A stretch of DNA of 10,239 nt from Syntrophomonadaceae bacterium (GCA_007127255.1 SKZS01000209.1:1-10239), one strand, 5' to 3'; shown: positions 1 to 6,666, counted from the first letter of the stretch. Numbers and translations: made by a program. Notes: generated by a model not told the origin, from the sequence alone.

Positions 1-677
1 AAAGCTCCGTCGGCATAACCGAACAGTTCACTTTCCAGCAGGGTATCAGTCAGTGAGGCACAATTTACCCTGATAAAAGGTTTTTCCGACCTGTCGCTGG
101 CATGGTGAATAGCGTGGGCAAAAAGCTCTTTACCTGTACCGCATTCACCGCGTAGCAGGACGCAGGCCGGCGTTGTAGCGGCCTGTGCTGCCCGATCTAT
201 CTTTTGACGGATCTGTTCGCTGTTACCGATAATATCATCAAAGCTGTAACGCGTTTCAAGCTTCCTGACCAGGCTGCGGGTTCGTTCCAGCTCTTCCATT
301 ACCCTTCGCAGTTCAGAAATGTCATGAATTACTCCTACGCTGCCCTTAAGTTCACCCTTCATAATAAGAGGGGCACAGCTTACAATTACTTCTCTGCGGA
401 AAGGTCCCACCTTCATGCGCACACCTTTGATTGGCTGGCCGGTTTGCAGGACCCTCATGTGGACACTTTCACCTTCGGCAATATCTACAGTAGCAGGCTT
501 TTGCAGAACCTGTTCTTCGGTCATCCCGGTAATACGGGTATAAGCGCGATTAATCATTATTCCGATCCCGTTTTCATCTACAACTGAAACGGCATCGGAA
601 AGTGAGTCGATTATTGTCTGAAGCAGCAGCTTGCTGTCGCTGTCTGCAGCCAGTGAAGAAATCCTGTTTTCGTCCAT
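1..677 (-). CDS. PAS-domain sigma-54-dependent transcriptional activator, partial (C-terminus beyond left edge)
   Basis: My own translation of the minus strand from the ATG at 675-677 stays open for 225 codons and runs off the left edge. Residues about 20-118 look like a PAS sensor domain (SLSDAVSVVDENG, then NRAYTRITGMTEEQ). Residues about 120-141 (SELRRVMEELERTRSLVRKL) form a probable coiled-coil linker. The AAA+ sigma-54 interaction domain starts near 146 (FDDIIGNSEQI), with Walker A GECGTGKE at 177-184 and ELFGYADGA at the edge, the beginning of the GAFTGA loop that contacts sigma-54. The family usually has Ser where Cys179 sits in Walker A. An AGGTG ribosome binding site precedes the start. 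Walker B, the arginine fingers and the DNA-binding domain lie outside the window. Family knowledge: such proteins hydrolyse ATP to open sigma-54 promoters in response to a PAS ligand. The signal and target genes are unknown; control of the acyl-CoA cluster is only a guess from proximity. Confidence 0.9.
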   Translation of the reverse strand, partial: MDENRISSLAADSDSKLLLQTIIDSLSDAVSVVDENGIGIMINRAYTRITGMTEEQVLQKPATVDIAEGESVHMRVLQTGQPIKGVRMKVGPFRREVIVSCAPLIMKGELKGSVGVIHDISELRRVMEELERTRSLVRKLETRYSFDDIIGNSEQIRQKIDRAAQAATTPACVLLRGECGTGKELFAHAIHHASDRSEKPFIRVNCASLTDTLLESELFGYADGA

Positions 678-779
678 TTTTATTTCACCTCAAGCTGGAA
701 ATCAGGATCTATCTCAACTCTACACCATGGACCAATATAAATGCAAGCATAGGCAATAACCGGGACATTTTAAAATCAA

Positions 780-2789
780 TTATTTTACATTTTTCAAAAG
801 CAGCTCACTGAATTCGTTTTCATCAATTACATTAACGCCCAGCTGTTGAGCTTTTTCCAGCTTGCTCCCCGGGTCTTCACCGGCCACCAGGTAATCGGTC
901 TTCCTGCTGATCGATGAGCTGACGCGCCCTCCCTTTTCTTCAACCGCTGCTGCCGCTTCATCCCGTGTATACCTGTCTAATGATCCGCTGAAAACAAAGG
1001 TTTTTCCGGCAAGAAGATCTGAAGTTGAAACAACTTCAGGCTCTTTAAAGTTAACTCCCGCTTCCCTTAATTTCTCAAGAACCGGGCTTGTTTCCGGCGT
1101 GTGGAAAAACTGGACAACCGCTTCACCGATTTTTGGACCGATTTCTTCAATTTTAACCAGATCTTCCTCCCTGACTTTTCGCAAACGGTCCAAATTGCCA
1201 AAACGCTCCGCAAGCAGGCGGGCTGCTTTTTCACCGACAAAGCGAATTCCCAGACCGAAAAGCAGCCGCCGCAGCGGATTTTCTTTGCTTTTTGCAATTG
1301 CCCGCACCAGGTTTTCAGCAGATTTTTCTGCCATGCGCGGCATCTCGCTAAGCTGGGCAGCGGTCAGGTAATAAAGATCGCCTACATCACGCACCAGTCC
1401 GCTGTTGTAAACCATTTCCGCCATTGCCGGACCCATTCCTTCTATATCCATCGCCCTGCGTGATGCAAAGTGAACCAGTTTTTCAACCAGCTGGGCCGGG
1501 CAGGAAGGATTCAGGCATCGCCTGGCCGCCTCGCCGCTTAAGCGCACAGTTTCGGCGCTGCATGATGGGCAGTGGCCGGGCATCTTAAACTCCTTTTCCT
1601 CACCGGATCGATCATCTTCAATAACCCTGATTACTTCCGGAATTATTTCTCCCGCTTTATGCACAACAACAGTATCGCCAATCATAATACCTTTTTCTGC
1701 AATCAAATCTTCATTGTGCAAACTGGCCCTCCGCACCGTCGTTCCGCTCAGGCTGACCGGTTCGAGCAGGGCCACCGGTGTAATGGCGCCTGTCCTTCCA
1801 ATGTTAACCTGTATATCAAGCACCCTGGTCGTTTTCTCTTCCGGGGGATACTTGTAAGCAATTGCCCAGCGCGGGCTGCGGGCCGTAAAACCGAGTTCTT
1901 TTTGCAAATCCAGATCATTGGCCTTGACCACCACACCATCTATTTCATAGGGAAGTTCACCCTTTTTATCCTGCCAGCGGCGGCAGTAGCTTTGAACCTC
2001 ATCCAGACCCCGGCAGATGGTGCGATTGGGATTAACAGGCAGGAAAAGATTTTCGAGGCGATCAAGTAAATCTGACTGCGTAGACAGGTCCAGGACATGC
2101 TCACCCAGCCCGTAAAGAAACAGTTTAAGGGGGCGTTTAGCAGTCAGGCGTGGATCAAGCTGCCTTAATGAGCCTGCGGCAGCATTGCGGGGATTGGCGA
2201 AGGTCATTAAGCCTTCGCTTTCACGCTCATTATTGAGCTTTTCAAAATCTTTTTTATTGATATAGACTTCACCGCGCACTTCCAGGGTCAGCGCTTCAGG
2301 CAGTTGAAGCGGTATCTGCCTGATTGTACGCAGGTTGGCGGTAATATCTTCACCGCTATAACCGTCGCCACGGGTCGATCCGCGCTTGAACACACCTTCT
2401 TCATACTGCAGTGAAACGGCCAGGCCGTCTATTTTTAATTCACAGTGATACTCGATAATATCGAGCTCGCTCAGTTTGCGCACCCGGGCATCAAAATCGG
2501 CAAGGTCCTGATCGCTGAAGGCATTATCCAGGCCGAGCATCGGCACCTTATGTTCCAGGGTATCAAAAGCTTCCAGCGGTTTTGCGCCTACTCTTCTGGT
2601 CGGCGAATCCGGATCCTGGAGCTCTGGAAATTCTTTTTCCAGCTGCTGCAATTCAAGCATCATCTGATCAAACATCTCGTCGTCAATTAATGGTTGGTCC
2701 AGGACGTGGTAGTGGTAATTATGCTCTTCAATTTCACGGCGCAGCTCCAGGGCCTTATTTCTGGCTTTCTCCAGTTCAGTACTGCTCAC
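780..2789 (-). CDS. ligA: NAD-dependent DNA ligase LigA
   Basis: This is the essential bacterial ligase that seals nicks in replication and repair, using NAD+ to adenylate a lysine. The 669 residues match the usual length of about 670, and all domains are in order. The Ia domain occupies roughly 1-70 (HNYHYHVLD, DDEMFD). The nucleotidyltransferase domain has KIDG at 119-122 with catalytic Lys119, RGDG at 140-143, RGEVY near 172-176, ANPRNAAAGSLRQLD at 199-212 and YEIDGVVVK at 281-289. The OB fold follows (NIGRTGAITPVA). The zinc finger has Cys407, Cys410, Cys425 and Cys430. Helix-hairpin-helix repeats cover about 445-565, and a BRCT domain runs from about 592 to the end (GKTFVFSGSL). The start is GTG at 2787-2789, placed 7 bases after a GGGGAG site; the next Met is at residue 39, inside the Ia domain. 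It lies 63 bases after the mutase small subunit with no visible terminator, an unusual setting for a replication gene. No damage was seen. Confidence 0.98.
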   Translation of the reverse strand: MSSTELEKARNKALELRREIEEHNYHYHVLDQPLIDDEMFDQMMLELQQLEKEFPELQDPDSPTRRVGAKPLEAFDTLEHKVPMLGLDNAFSDQDLADFDARVRKLSELDIIEYHCELKIDGLAVSLQYEEGVFKRGSTRGDGYSGEDITANLRTIRQIPLQLPEALTLEVRGEVYINKKDFEKLNNERESEGLMTFANPRNAAAGSLRQLDPRLTAKRPLKLFLYGLGEHVLDLSTQSDLLDRLENLFLPVNPNRTICRGLDEVQSYCRRWQDKKGELPYEIDGVVVKANDLDLQKELGFTARSPRWAIAYKYPPEEKTTRVLDIQVNIGRTGAITPVALLEPVSLSGTTVRRASLHNEDLIAEKGIMIGDTVVVHKAGEIIPEVIRVIEDDRSGEEKEFKMPGHCPSCSAETVRLSGEAARRCLNPSCPAQLVEKLVHFASRRAMDIEGMGPAMAEMVYNSGLVRDVGDLYYLTAAQLSEMPRMAEKSAENLVRAIAKSKENPLRRLLFGLGIRFVGEKAARLLAERFGNLDRLRKVREEDLVKIEEIGPKIGEAVVQFFHTPETSPVLEKLREAGVNFKEPEVVSTSDLLAGKTFVFSGSLDRYTRDEAAAAVEEKGGRVSSSISRKTDYLVAGEDPGSKLEKAQQLGVNVIDENEFSELLLKNVK

Positions 2790-2796
2790 TATTTAT

Positions 2797-2802
2797 CTCC
2801 CC
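2797..2802 (-). promoter_or_regulatory. Ribosome binding site deciding the GTG start of ligA
   Basis: On the minus strand GGGGAG lies 7 bases before the GTG at 2789-2787. It supports the full-length start; no other upstream start codon with a comparable site is seen. Confidence 0.7.
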
Positions 2803-2852
2803 ACTAAACAGTCGCTAAATAATCTTTCATTAAAAATCCCCGGTTGCAGTCA

Positions 2853-3266
2853 TTAAGATTGCATATTGCTTTTGCATTTACTGCTGATATATTCGGTAAT
2901 ATTATCAAGGGGTTCCCCGGGGGTAAAAACCTGTTCGGCGCTGCCGCTGTTAATCAGTTCCGCAGCATCATCTGCAGGTATAATCCCGCCGACTATCATT
3001 AGCACTTCATCCATCCCGTTTTCGGCTAACATTTTTTTAATCCTTGGAACCAGGGTCATGTGGGCGCCTGAGAGAATGCTTAAACCAACCACGTCAACAT
3101 CTTCCTGCAGCGCTGTTTCGACTACCTGTTCCGGGGTTTGGTGCAAACCGGTATAGATAACTTCAAAACCGGCATCGCGTAATGCCCGGGCGACAACCTT
3201 TGCCCCCCGATCGTGCCCATCCAGTCCCGGTTTGGCAACCAGCACCCTGATCATTTTTTCAGTCAC
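2853..3266 (-). CDS. icmB: Acyl-CoA mutase small subunit, B12-binding (isobutyryl-CoA mutase IcmB-type)
   Basis: This is the 137-residue cobalamin-binding subunit of a split adenosylcobalamin-dependent mutase. It has the full base-off/His-on signature: D16-x-H18-x-x-G21 in KPGLDGHDRGAK, where His18 should ligate cobalt, then S63-I-L65-S66-G67, and the GG pair at 93-94. The length matches a free-standing Rossmann-like B12 domain such as IcmB (about 136 residues), and no catalytic barrel is attached. The start is GTG at 3264-3266, preceded by AGGGGTGA; the internal ATG at codon 5 has no ribosome binding site. It lies 57 bases after the large subunit, with no terminator between them. By sequence alone it could equally be a methylmalonyl-CoA mutase small subunit. 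The isobutyryl assignment rests on Phe83 and Gln201 of the adjoining large subunit, because the B12 domain does not select substrate. Confidence 0.9.
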   Translation of the reverse strand: MTEKMIRVLVAKPGLDGHDRGAKVVARALRDAGFEVIYTGLHQTPEQVVETALQEDVDVVGLSILSGAHMTLVPRIKKMLAENGMDEVLMIVGGIIPADDAAELINSGSAEQVFTPGEPLDNITEYISSKCKSNMQS

Positions 3267-3270
3267 AATA

Positions 3271-3278
3271 TCACCCCT
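3271..3278 (-). promoter_or_regulatory. Ribosome binding site deciding the GTG start of the mutase small subunit
   Basis: AGGGGTGA on the minus strand ends 4 bases before the GTG at 3266-3264. The alternative ATG at 3254-3252 is preceded only by an A-rich stretch, so the GTG is preferred. Confidence 0.6.
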
Positions 3279-3323
3279 TTATCCAGGTACAGTTCTTTTT
3301 GGTGGGAAAAGTTAACCATATTT

Positions 3324-4985
3324 TTAAAATAGCGGTTTTTCCCGGTACTCGCCGAATACTTCCTTTAAGGCAGCGACAATCTCGCCTTCAGTAGCATAAA
3401 CCTTGACTGAATCAAGGATTTTGGGAATCAGGTTGTCGCTGCCGGAAGCGCTCTTTTTCAAATTTTCCAGGCTGCGGTTTACGGCATCGCCGTCACGTTT
3501 CTCTTTAAGCCTTTTCAAACGTTTCACCTGTTTCTCTTCTACTTCGGGAGCAATCTTGAGCAGATCAATTTCGGCCTGCTCACCGGTATTATAGCGATTC
3601 ACCCCGATCACGGACAAATCTCCCTGGTCGACAGCACGCTGGTAACTATAAGCGGCATCGGCAATCTCCTGCTGGAAAAAACCCTGGTCAATAGCGGGCA
3701 GGACACCGCCTAAATCGTCAATTTTTTGAAAGTAAGCCTCCGCTTCAGATTCCAGTTGATCGGTCAGCGCTTCGACATAATACGATCCGGCGAGCGGATC
3801 GATGGTATTGGCTGCCCCACTCTCATAGGCAATGATCTGCTGGGTGCGCAGGGCAATCTTAACCGCTTTTTCCGTGGGCAGGGCCATTACTTCGTCCATG
3901 GAATTTGTGTGCAGTGATTGAGTTCCGCCTAGAACAGCAGAGAGCGCTTCAATCGCGGTGCGCACAATATTGTTCTCCGGTTCCTGTGCGGTCAGGCTGC
4001 AGCCGGCGGTCTGGGTATGAAAACGCATTTTCAGTGATCGCTCATCCCTGGCCCCGTAATGCTCTTTCATCCTGCGGGCCCATATCCTCCGTGCTGCGCG
4101 ATACTTGCAGATCTCTTCAAAAAAGTCGATATGGGCATTGAAAAAGAATGAAAGACGCGGGGCAAAGCGGTCGACATCGAGGCCGGCTTTTATCCCTGCT
4201 TCAACATATGCAAATCCGTCCGCCAGGGTAAAGGCAAGCTCCTGGGCTGCAGTTGAACCGGCTTCACGGATGTGATAGCCGCTTATACTGATAGTATTCC
4301 AACGGGGAACGTGATCGGCTGAAAAAGAAAAGATATCGGTAATCAGGCGCATAGAAGGCTCCGGTGGGAATATCCATGATTTTTGGGCGATATATTCTTT
4401 TAATATATCATTCTGAATCGTCCCTCCCACTTTCGCCAGGCTAACCCCCTGGTTTTCGGCATTGGCCAGGTACATACACCAGAGAATGGCCGCAGGGCCG
4501 TTTATCGTCATCGAAGTAGTAACCTGATCCAGGGGAATCTGGTCAAATAGAACTTCCATATCTTCAAGCGAATCGATAGCCACACCGCAGCGTCCCACTT
4601 CGCCGAGTGAACGTTCGCTGTCTGAATCGTAACCCATAATCGTCGGCATATCGAAAGCAACGCTTAACCCGGTTTGACCCTGCTCTAAAAGGTAACGGTA
4701 CCTCCGGTTAGAGTCGAAGGCATCGCCGAACCCCGAGAACTGGCGCATTGTCCAGATTCGACCCCTGTACATATTTGTCTGCACACCCCTGGTATAGGGA
4801 TAGCGTCCCGGAAAACCGAGATCGTTTTCATAGTCGAGATTATCTATGTCAAGCGGAGTGTACAGGGCCCCGACCGGCCGGCCGGAGACTGTAATAAACG
4901 GCTCGCCTCGTTCGCTGGTCTGATCCGCTTGTTCCTGCCATATCTCTTTTTTTTGCCCAATCCGTTTTATATTCTCTTTATCCAC
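3324..4985 (-). CDS. icmA: Acyl-CoA mutase large subunit, isobutyryl-CoA mutase type (methylmalonyl-CoA mutase family)
   Basis: This is the 553-residue substrate-binding TIM-barrel subunit of an adenosylcobalamin-dependent radical mutase. Family landmarks are clear: NMYRGRIWTMRQFSGFG at 71-87, GLSVAFDMPTIMGYDSD at 106-122, GTIQNDILKEY at 188-198, SISGYHIREAG at 233-243 with His238 (equivalent to MCM His244), QTAGCSLTAQEPENN near 345-359, and GGTQSLHTNSMDE near 373-385. The barrel is followed by a C-terminal helical region and no B12 domain, as in split mutases. The decisive point is selectivity: the positions equal to Tyr89 and Arg207 of Propionibacterium MCM are Phe83 (codon 4737-4739, TTC) and Gln201 (codon 4383-4385, CAA). 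The same pair, Phe80/Gln198, is reported for Streptomyces isobutyryl-CoA mutase, so isobutyryl-CoA/butyryl-CoA is the likely substrate pair. Hydroxyisobutyryl-CoA mutase has Ile at the first site. Homology search would probably label it MCM. The GTG start (4983-4985) is 3 bases after the meaB stop, implying coupled translation. A branched C5 substrate such as pivalyl-CoA is not excluded. Confidence 0.92.
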   Translation of the reverse strand: MDKENIKRIGQKKEIWQEQADQTSERGEPFITVSGRPVGALYTPLDIDNLDYENDLGFPGRYPYTRGVQTNMYRGRIWTMRQFSGFGDAFDSNRRYRYLLEQGQTGLSVAFDMPTIMGYDSDSERSLGEVGRCGVAIDSLEDMEVLFDQIPLDQVTTSMTINGPAAILWCMYLANAENQGVSLAKVGGTIQNDILKEYIAQKSWIFPPEPSMRLITDIFSFSADHVPRWNTISISGYHIREAGSTAAQELAFTLADGFAYVEAGIKAGLDVDRFAPRLSFFFNAHIDFFEEICKYRAARRIWARRMKEHYGARDERSLKMRFHTQTAGCSLTAQEPENNIVRTAIEALSAVLGGTQSLHTNSMDEVMALPTEKAVKIALRTQQIIAYESGAANTIDPLAGSYYVEALTDQLESEAEAYFQKIDDLGGVLPAIDQGFFQQEIADAAYSYQRAVDQGDLSVIGVNRYNTGEQAEIDLLKIAPEVEEKQVKRLKRLKEKRDGDAVNRSLENLKKSASGSDNLIPKILDSVKVYATEGEIVAALKEVFGEYREKPLF

Positions 4986-4988
4986 TGC

Positions 4989-5954
4989 TTAATCACCTTC
5001 TTCACTATCTTGATCGTAAAATTTAATTTTAGACAGGAGGTCGCCCGCCGAACTGTAAGGATCTTTCTGGCGTTTAACGATCTTTTCGACCAGGCTTTCC
5101 AGTTCAATTTTTTCCTTTACCCGATCCCAGATACGATTTTTGACCAGGTATTCAACCTGTTCGGTCAGCTCGCGCCGGACCCTTTCCCGGCGTATCTCCA
5201 GCAGGCGTCCGCTGTCTTCCATATGCCTGCGATGCTCCTGCACAGCACTCCATAGTTCATATATTCCTTCGTTGCTGACTGATACAGTGGGCACAACGGG
5301 AGGCCGCCAGGCTTGATCATTCTTCATGTCGAGCATCGTATTAATTTCAGTCGCTGTTTTATCTGCGCCGGGCAGATCCGATTTATTAACCACAAAGATG
5401 TCGGCGATTTCCATGATTCCCGCTTTAATGGTCTGAACGCTGTCTCCTCCTGCAGGGGTTAACACCACCAAGGTACTATCGGCCGTCTTGACAATATCTA
5501 CTTCGGATTGTCCCACCCCTACAGTTTCAATGATAATTAGATCCTTGCCGAAGGCATCCAACACCTGGATAGCTTCCCTGGTCGCCCGTGACAAACCGCC
5601 CAGGCTGCCCCTGGTTCCCATGCTGCGTATAAATATATTGCTGTCGAGGGCATGATCCTGCATGCGGATGCGATCGCCTAATATGGCGCCGCCGCTGAAA
5701 GGGCTGGTCGGATCAACAGCAATTACGCCTACAGTCAGATCATCTTTACGGATCTGCTTTAACAACCAGTCTACCAGTGAACTTTTTCCAGATCCCGGGG
5801 CCCCGGTAACCCCAAGTACATAAGCATTGCCGGTATGAGGATAAACGTCTTTCAGCAGTTCTCTTTTCTGCGGGTCGTCATTTTCTACCAGTGAAATCAT
5901 GCGTGCCGCGGCCCGACGGTTGCCTTTTAATAGTTCTGCTACCAATTCCTGCAT
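4989..5954 (-). CDS. meaB: MeaB/ArgK-family G-protein chaperone of the B12-dependent mutase
   Basis: This is a 321-residue P-loop GTPase of the MeaB/ArgK group, within the usual 300-330. It uses GTP to gate transfer of adenosylcobalamin from the adenosyltransferase to the mutase and to protect or reactivate the mutase. Visible elements are an N-terminal helical region at 1-45, Walker A GAPGSGKSS at 51-59, DPTSPFSGGAILGDRIRM at 81-98, the FIRSMGTRGSLGGLS switch region at 108-122, ETVGVGQSEVD at 143-153 (Walker B and signalling loop), and the guanine-specificity motif NKSD at 190-193. The charged helical C-terminus probably forms the dimerisation arm. ATG at 5952-5954 follows a GAGGTG site. Its stop is 3 bases from the mutase start, and its last codons contain the mutase ribosome binding site. 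Being sandwiched between cobO and the mutase supports the chaperone role; the older name arginine/ornithine transport ATPase (ArgK) should not be used. No defect seen. Confidence 0.96.
   Translation of the reverse strand: MQELVAELLKGNRRAAARMISLVENDDPQKRELLKDVYPHTGNAYVLGVTGAPGSGKSSLVDWLLKQIRKDDLTVGVIAVDPTSPFSGGAILGDRIRMQDHALDSNIFIRSMGTRGSLGGLSRATREAIQVLDAFGKDLIIIETVGVGQSEVDIVKTADSTLVVLTPAGGDSVQTIKAGIMEIADIFVVNKSDLPGADKTATEINTMLDMKNDQAWRPPVVPTVSVSNEGIYELWSAVQEHRRHMEDSGRLLEIRRERVRRELTEQVEYLVKNRIWDRVKEKIELESLVEKIVKRQKDPYSSAGDLLSKIKFYDQDSEEGD
4992..4999 (-). promoter_or_regulatory. Ribosome binding site of the mutase large subunit, inside the meaB 3' end
   Basis: AAGGTGAT on the minus strand overlaps the last three sense codons of meaB (GAA GGT GAT), and the meaB stop TAA follows at once. 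The GTG start of the mutase comes 6 bases after the motif. This arrangement is typical of translational coupling and supports the GTG start. Confidence 0.65.
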
Positions 5955-6000
5955 AAAACACCTCTACAATAATATTTACACCCTATACCGTTATTTTAAC

Positions 6001-6528
6001 TTAAAACTCTATCCCCCGGCAGCATTCGGCTCCATGTTCGTAATGGTGTTTTATCGCCAGGACCTCACTGACCATATCAGCCATTTTGACCAGTTCTGTT
6101 GAAGCATTCCGGCCGGTTAAGATAACTGCTGTATTTTTAGGCTTTTCCCGTAATATTTTTAACATATCTTCTTCATTGATCAGGCCGTAATCGACGGCAA
6201 CGTTTATCTCATCTAAAACCACCAGGTCATATTCACCACTCATTATTGCTGTCTCCGCCTGGGAAAAACCGTCCCTGGCCAATTCAATGTCAATTGGATC
6301 CGGTTTATCACGGCAAACAAAATCATCCCTGCCGGCACGAACTATAGTCAGGTTAGGCAGCTTCTCTGTAGATAAAAATTCTCCGTAATCACGGCCTTTC
6401 ATGAAGTGAATCATTATCACCCGGTAGCCGTGACCCAAGGCCCTCATCGCCTGGCCAACGGCAGCGGTAGTTTTACCTTTACCGTTACCGGTAAAAACCA
6501 TGATCAAACCCGGTAAATCTTTCGCCAT
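6001..6528 (-). CDS. cobO: Cob(I)alamin adenosyltransferase, CobO/BtuR family
   Basis: This 175-residue protein makes adenosylcobalamin by moving the adenosyl group of ATP onto cob(I)alamin. It has the inverted P-loop typical of CobO/CobA/BtuR, GNGKGKTT at 14-21, then the MRALGHGYRV segment, VVLDEINVAVDYG at 103-115, the ILTGRNAS turn at 136-143, and the C-terminal KHHYEHGAECCRGIEF, which resembles the family ending (K-H-x-x-x-x-G, then G-I-E-F/Y). The length agrees with compact Clostridial members. I chose the ATG at 6526-6528 because an AAAGGAG site lies 7 bases upstream and the motif GLIMVFTGNGKGKTT follows directly. The frame stays open back to a TTG at 6666, but that 46-residue extension translates the palindromic repeat and is not protein-like. 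It lies 46 bases before meaB and probably supplies cofactor to the mutase encoded after it. Confidence 0.94.
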   Translation of the reverse strand: MAKDLPGLIMVFTGNGKGKTTAAVGQAMRALGHGYRVIMIHFMKGRDYGEFLSTEKLPNLTIVRAGRDDFVCRDKPDPIDIELARDGFSQAETAIMSGEYDLVVLDEINVAVDYGLINEEDMLKILREKPKNTAVILTGRNASTELVKMADMVSEVLAIKHHYEHGAECCRGIEF

Positions 6529-6535
6529 TTTAAAG

Positions 6536-6542
6536 CTCCTTT
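6536..6542 (-). promoter_or_regulatory. Ribosome binding site deciding the cobO start
   Basis: AAAGGAG lies 7 bases before the ATG at 6528-6526. It sits about 9 bases downstream of the base of the large palindrome (in minus-strand sense), so it is outside the hairpin. Confidence 0.75.
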
Positions 6543-6544
6543 CT

Positions 6545-6648
6545 GGGACAAGGGGATGGGACAAGGGGACAGGTTCCTTGTCCCACCATTTACTGGTATA
6601 AATGGTTATTAATTGTGGGACAAGGAACCTGTCCCCTTGTCCCACCCC
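6545..6648. repeat. REP/BIME-like double palindrome between acyl-CoA dehydrogenase 1 and cobO
   Basis: Two 30-base arms, 6557-6586 and 6615-6644, are perfect reverse complements separated by 28 bases. Each arm is itself a palindrome: TGGGACAAGG and CCTTGTCCCA flank a 9-base centre (6557-6566 with 6576-6585; 6616-6625 with 6635-6644). The unit TGGGACAAGG therefore occurs four times in alternating orientation. The stem extends outward by four G-C pairs (6552-6555 with 6645-6648) past a one-base bulge at 6556. A partial extra copy, GGGACAAGGGGA, lies at 6545-6556 as a direct repeat of 6558-6569. A second dyad in the centre, ACCATTTA (6585-6592) with TAAATGGT (6599-6606), could cap the cruciform. 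The layout matches two inverted REP units (a BIME). In RNA from either strand it would form a very stable hairpin, but no T-run follows, so it is not a standard terminator. From memory, similar GGGACAAGG palindromes recur in Clostridial intergenic DNA. Confidence 0.9.
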
Positions 6649-6666
6649 TGCCTCAACATGGCGCAA

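Noticed and set aside
678..779. Sigma-70 promoter or terminator between ligA and the PAS activator
   Set aside because: TTGCAT and TTGCCT occur on the minus strand but no convincing -10 follows at proper spacing; the only dyad is the trivial TTTTAAAA.
204..811. Two plus-strand open frames (127 and 69 residues) at the left end
   Set aside because: The minus strand here encodes a clear PAS/AAA+ activator, and these frames are low-complexity antisense translations of it and of the adjacent gap.
1572..2069. 165-residue open frame on the plus strand, antisense to ligA
   Set aside because: It lies wholly inside the well-supported ligA gene, has no recognisable domain and no good ribosome binding site; it is a shadow of ligA codon use.
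3324..4985. Annotation as methylmalonyl-CoA mutase in a propionate pathway
   Set aside because: The carboxylate-binding Arg is Gln201 and the Tyr is Phe83. No epimerase, transcarboxylase or succinate-pathway gene is present, while butyryl-CoA genes are.
6557..6644. Rho-independent terminator for acyl-CoA dehydrogenase 1
   Set aside because: The stem is strong, but neither strand has a T-run after it; the double-palindrome structure fits a REP/BIME element better.
6545..6648. CRISPR array
   Set aside because: The repeated units alternate in orientation and have no regular unique spacers; no cas genes are present.
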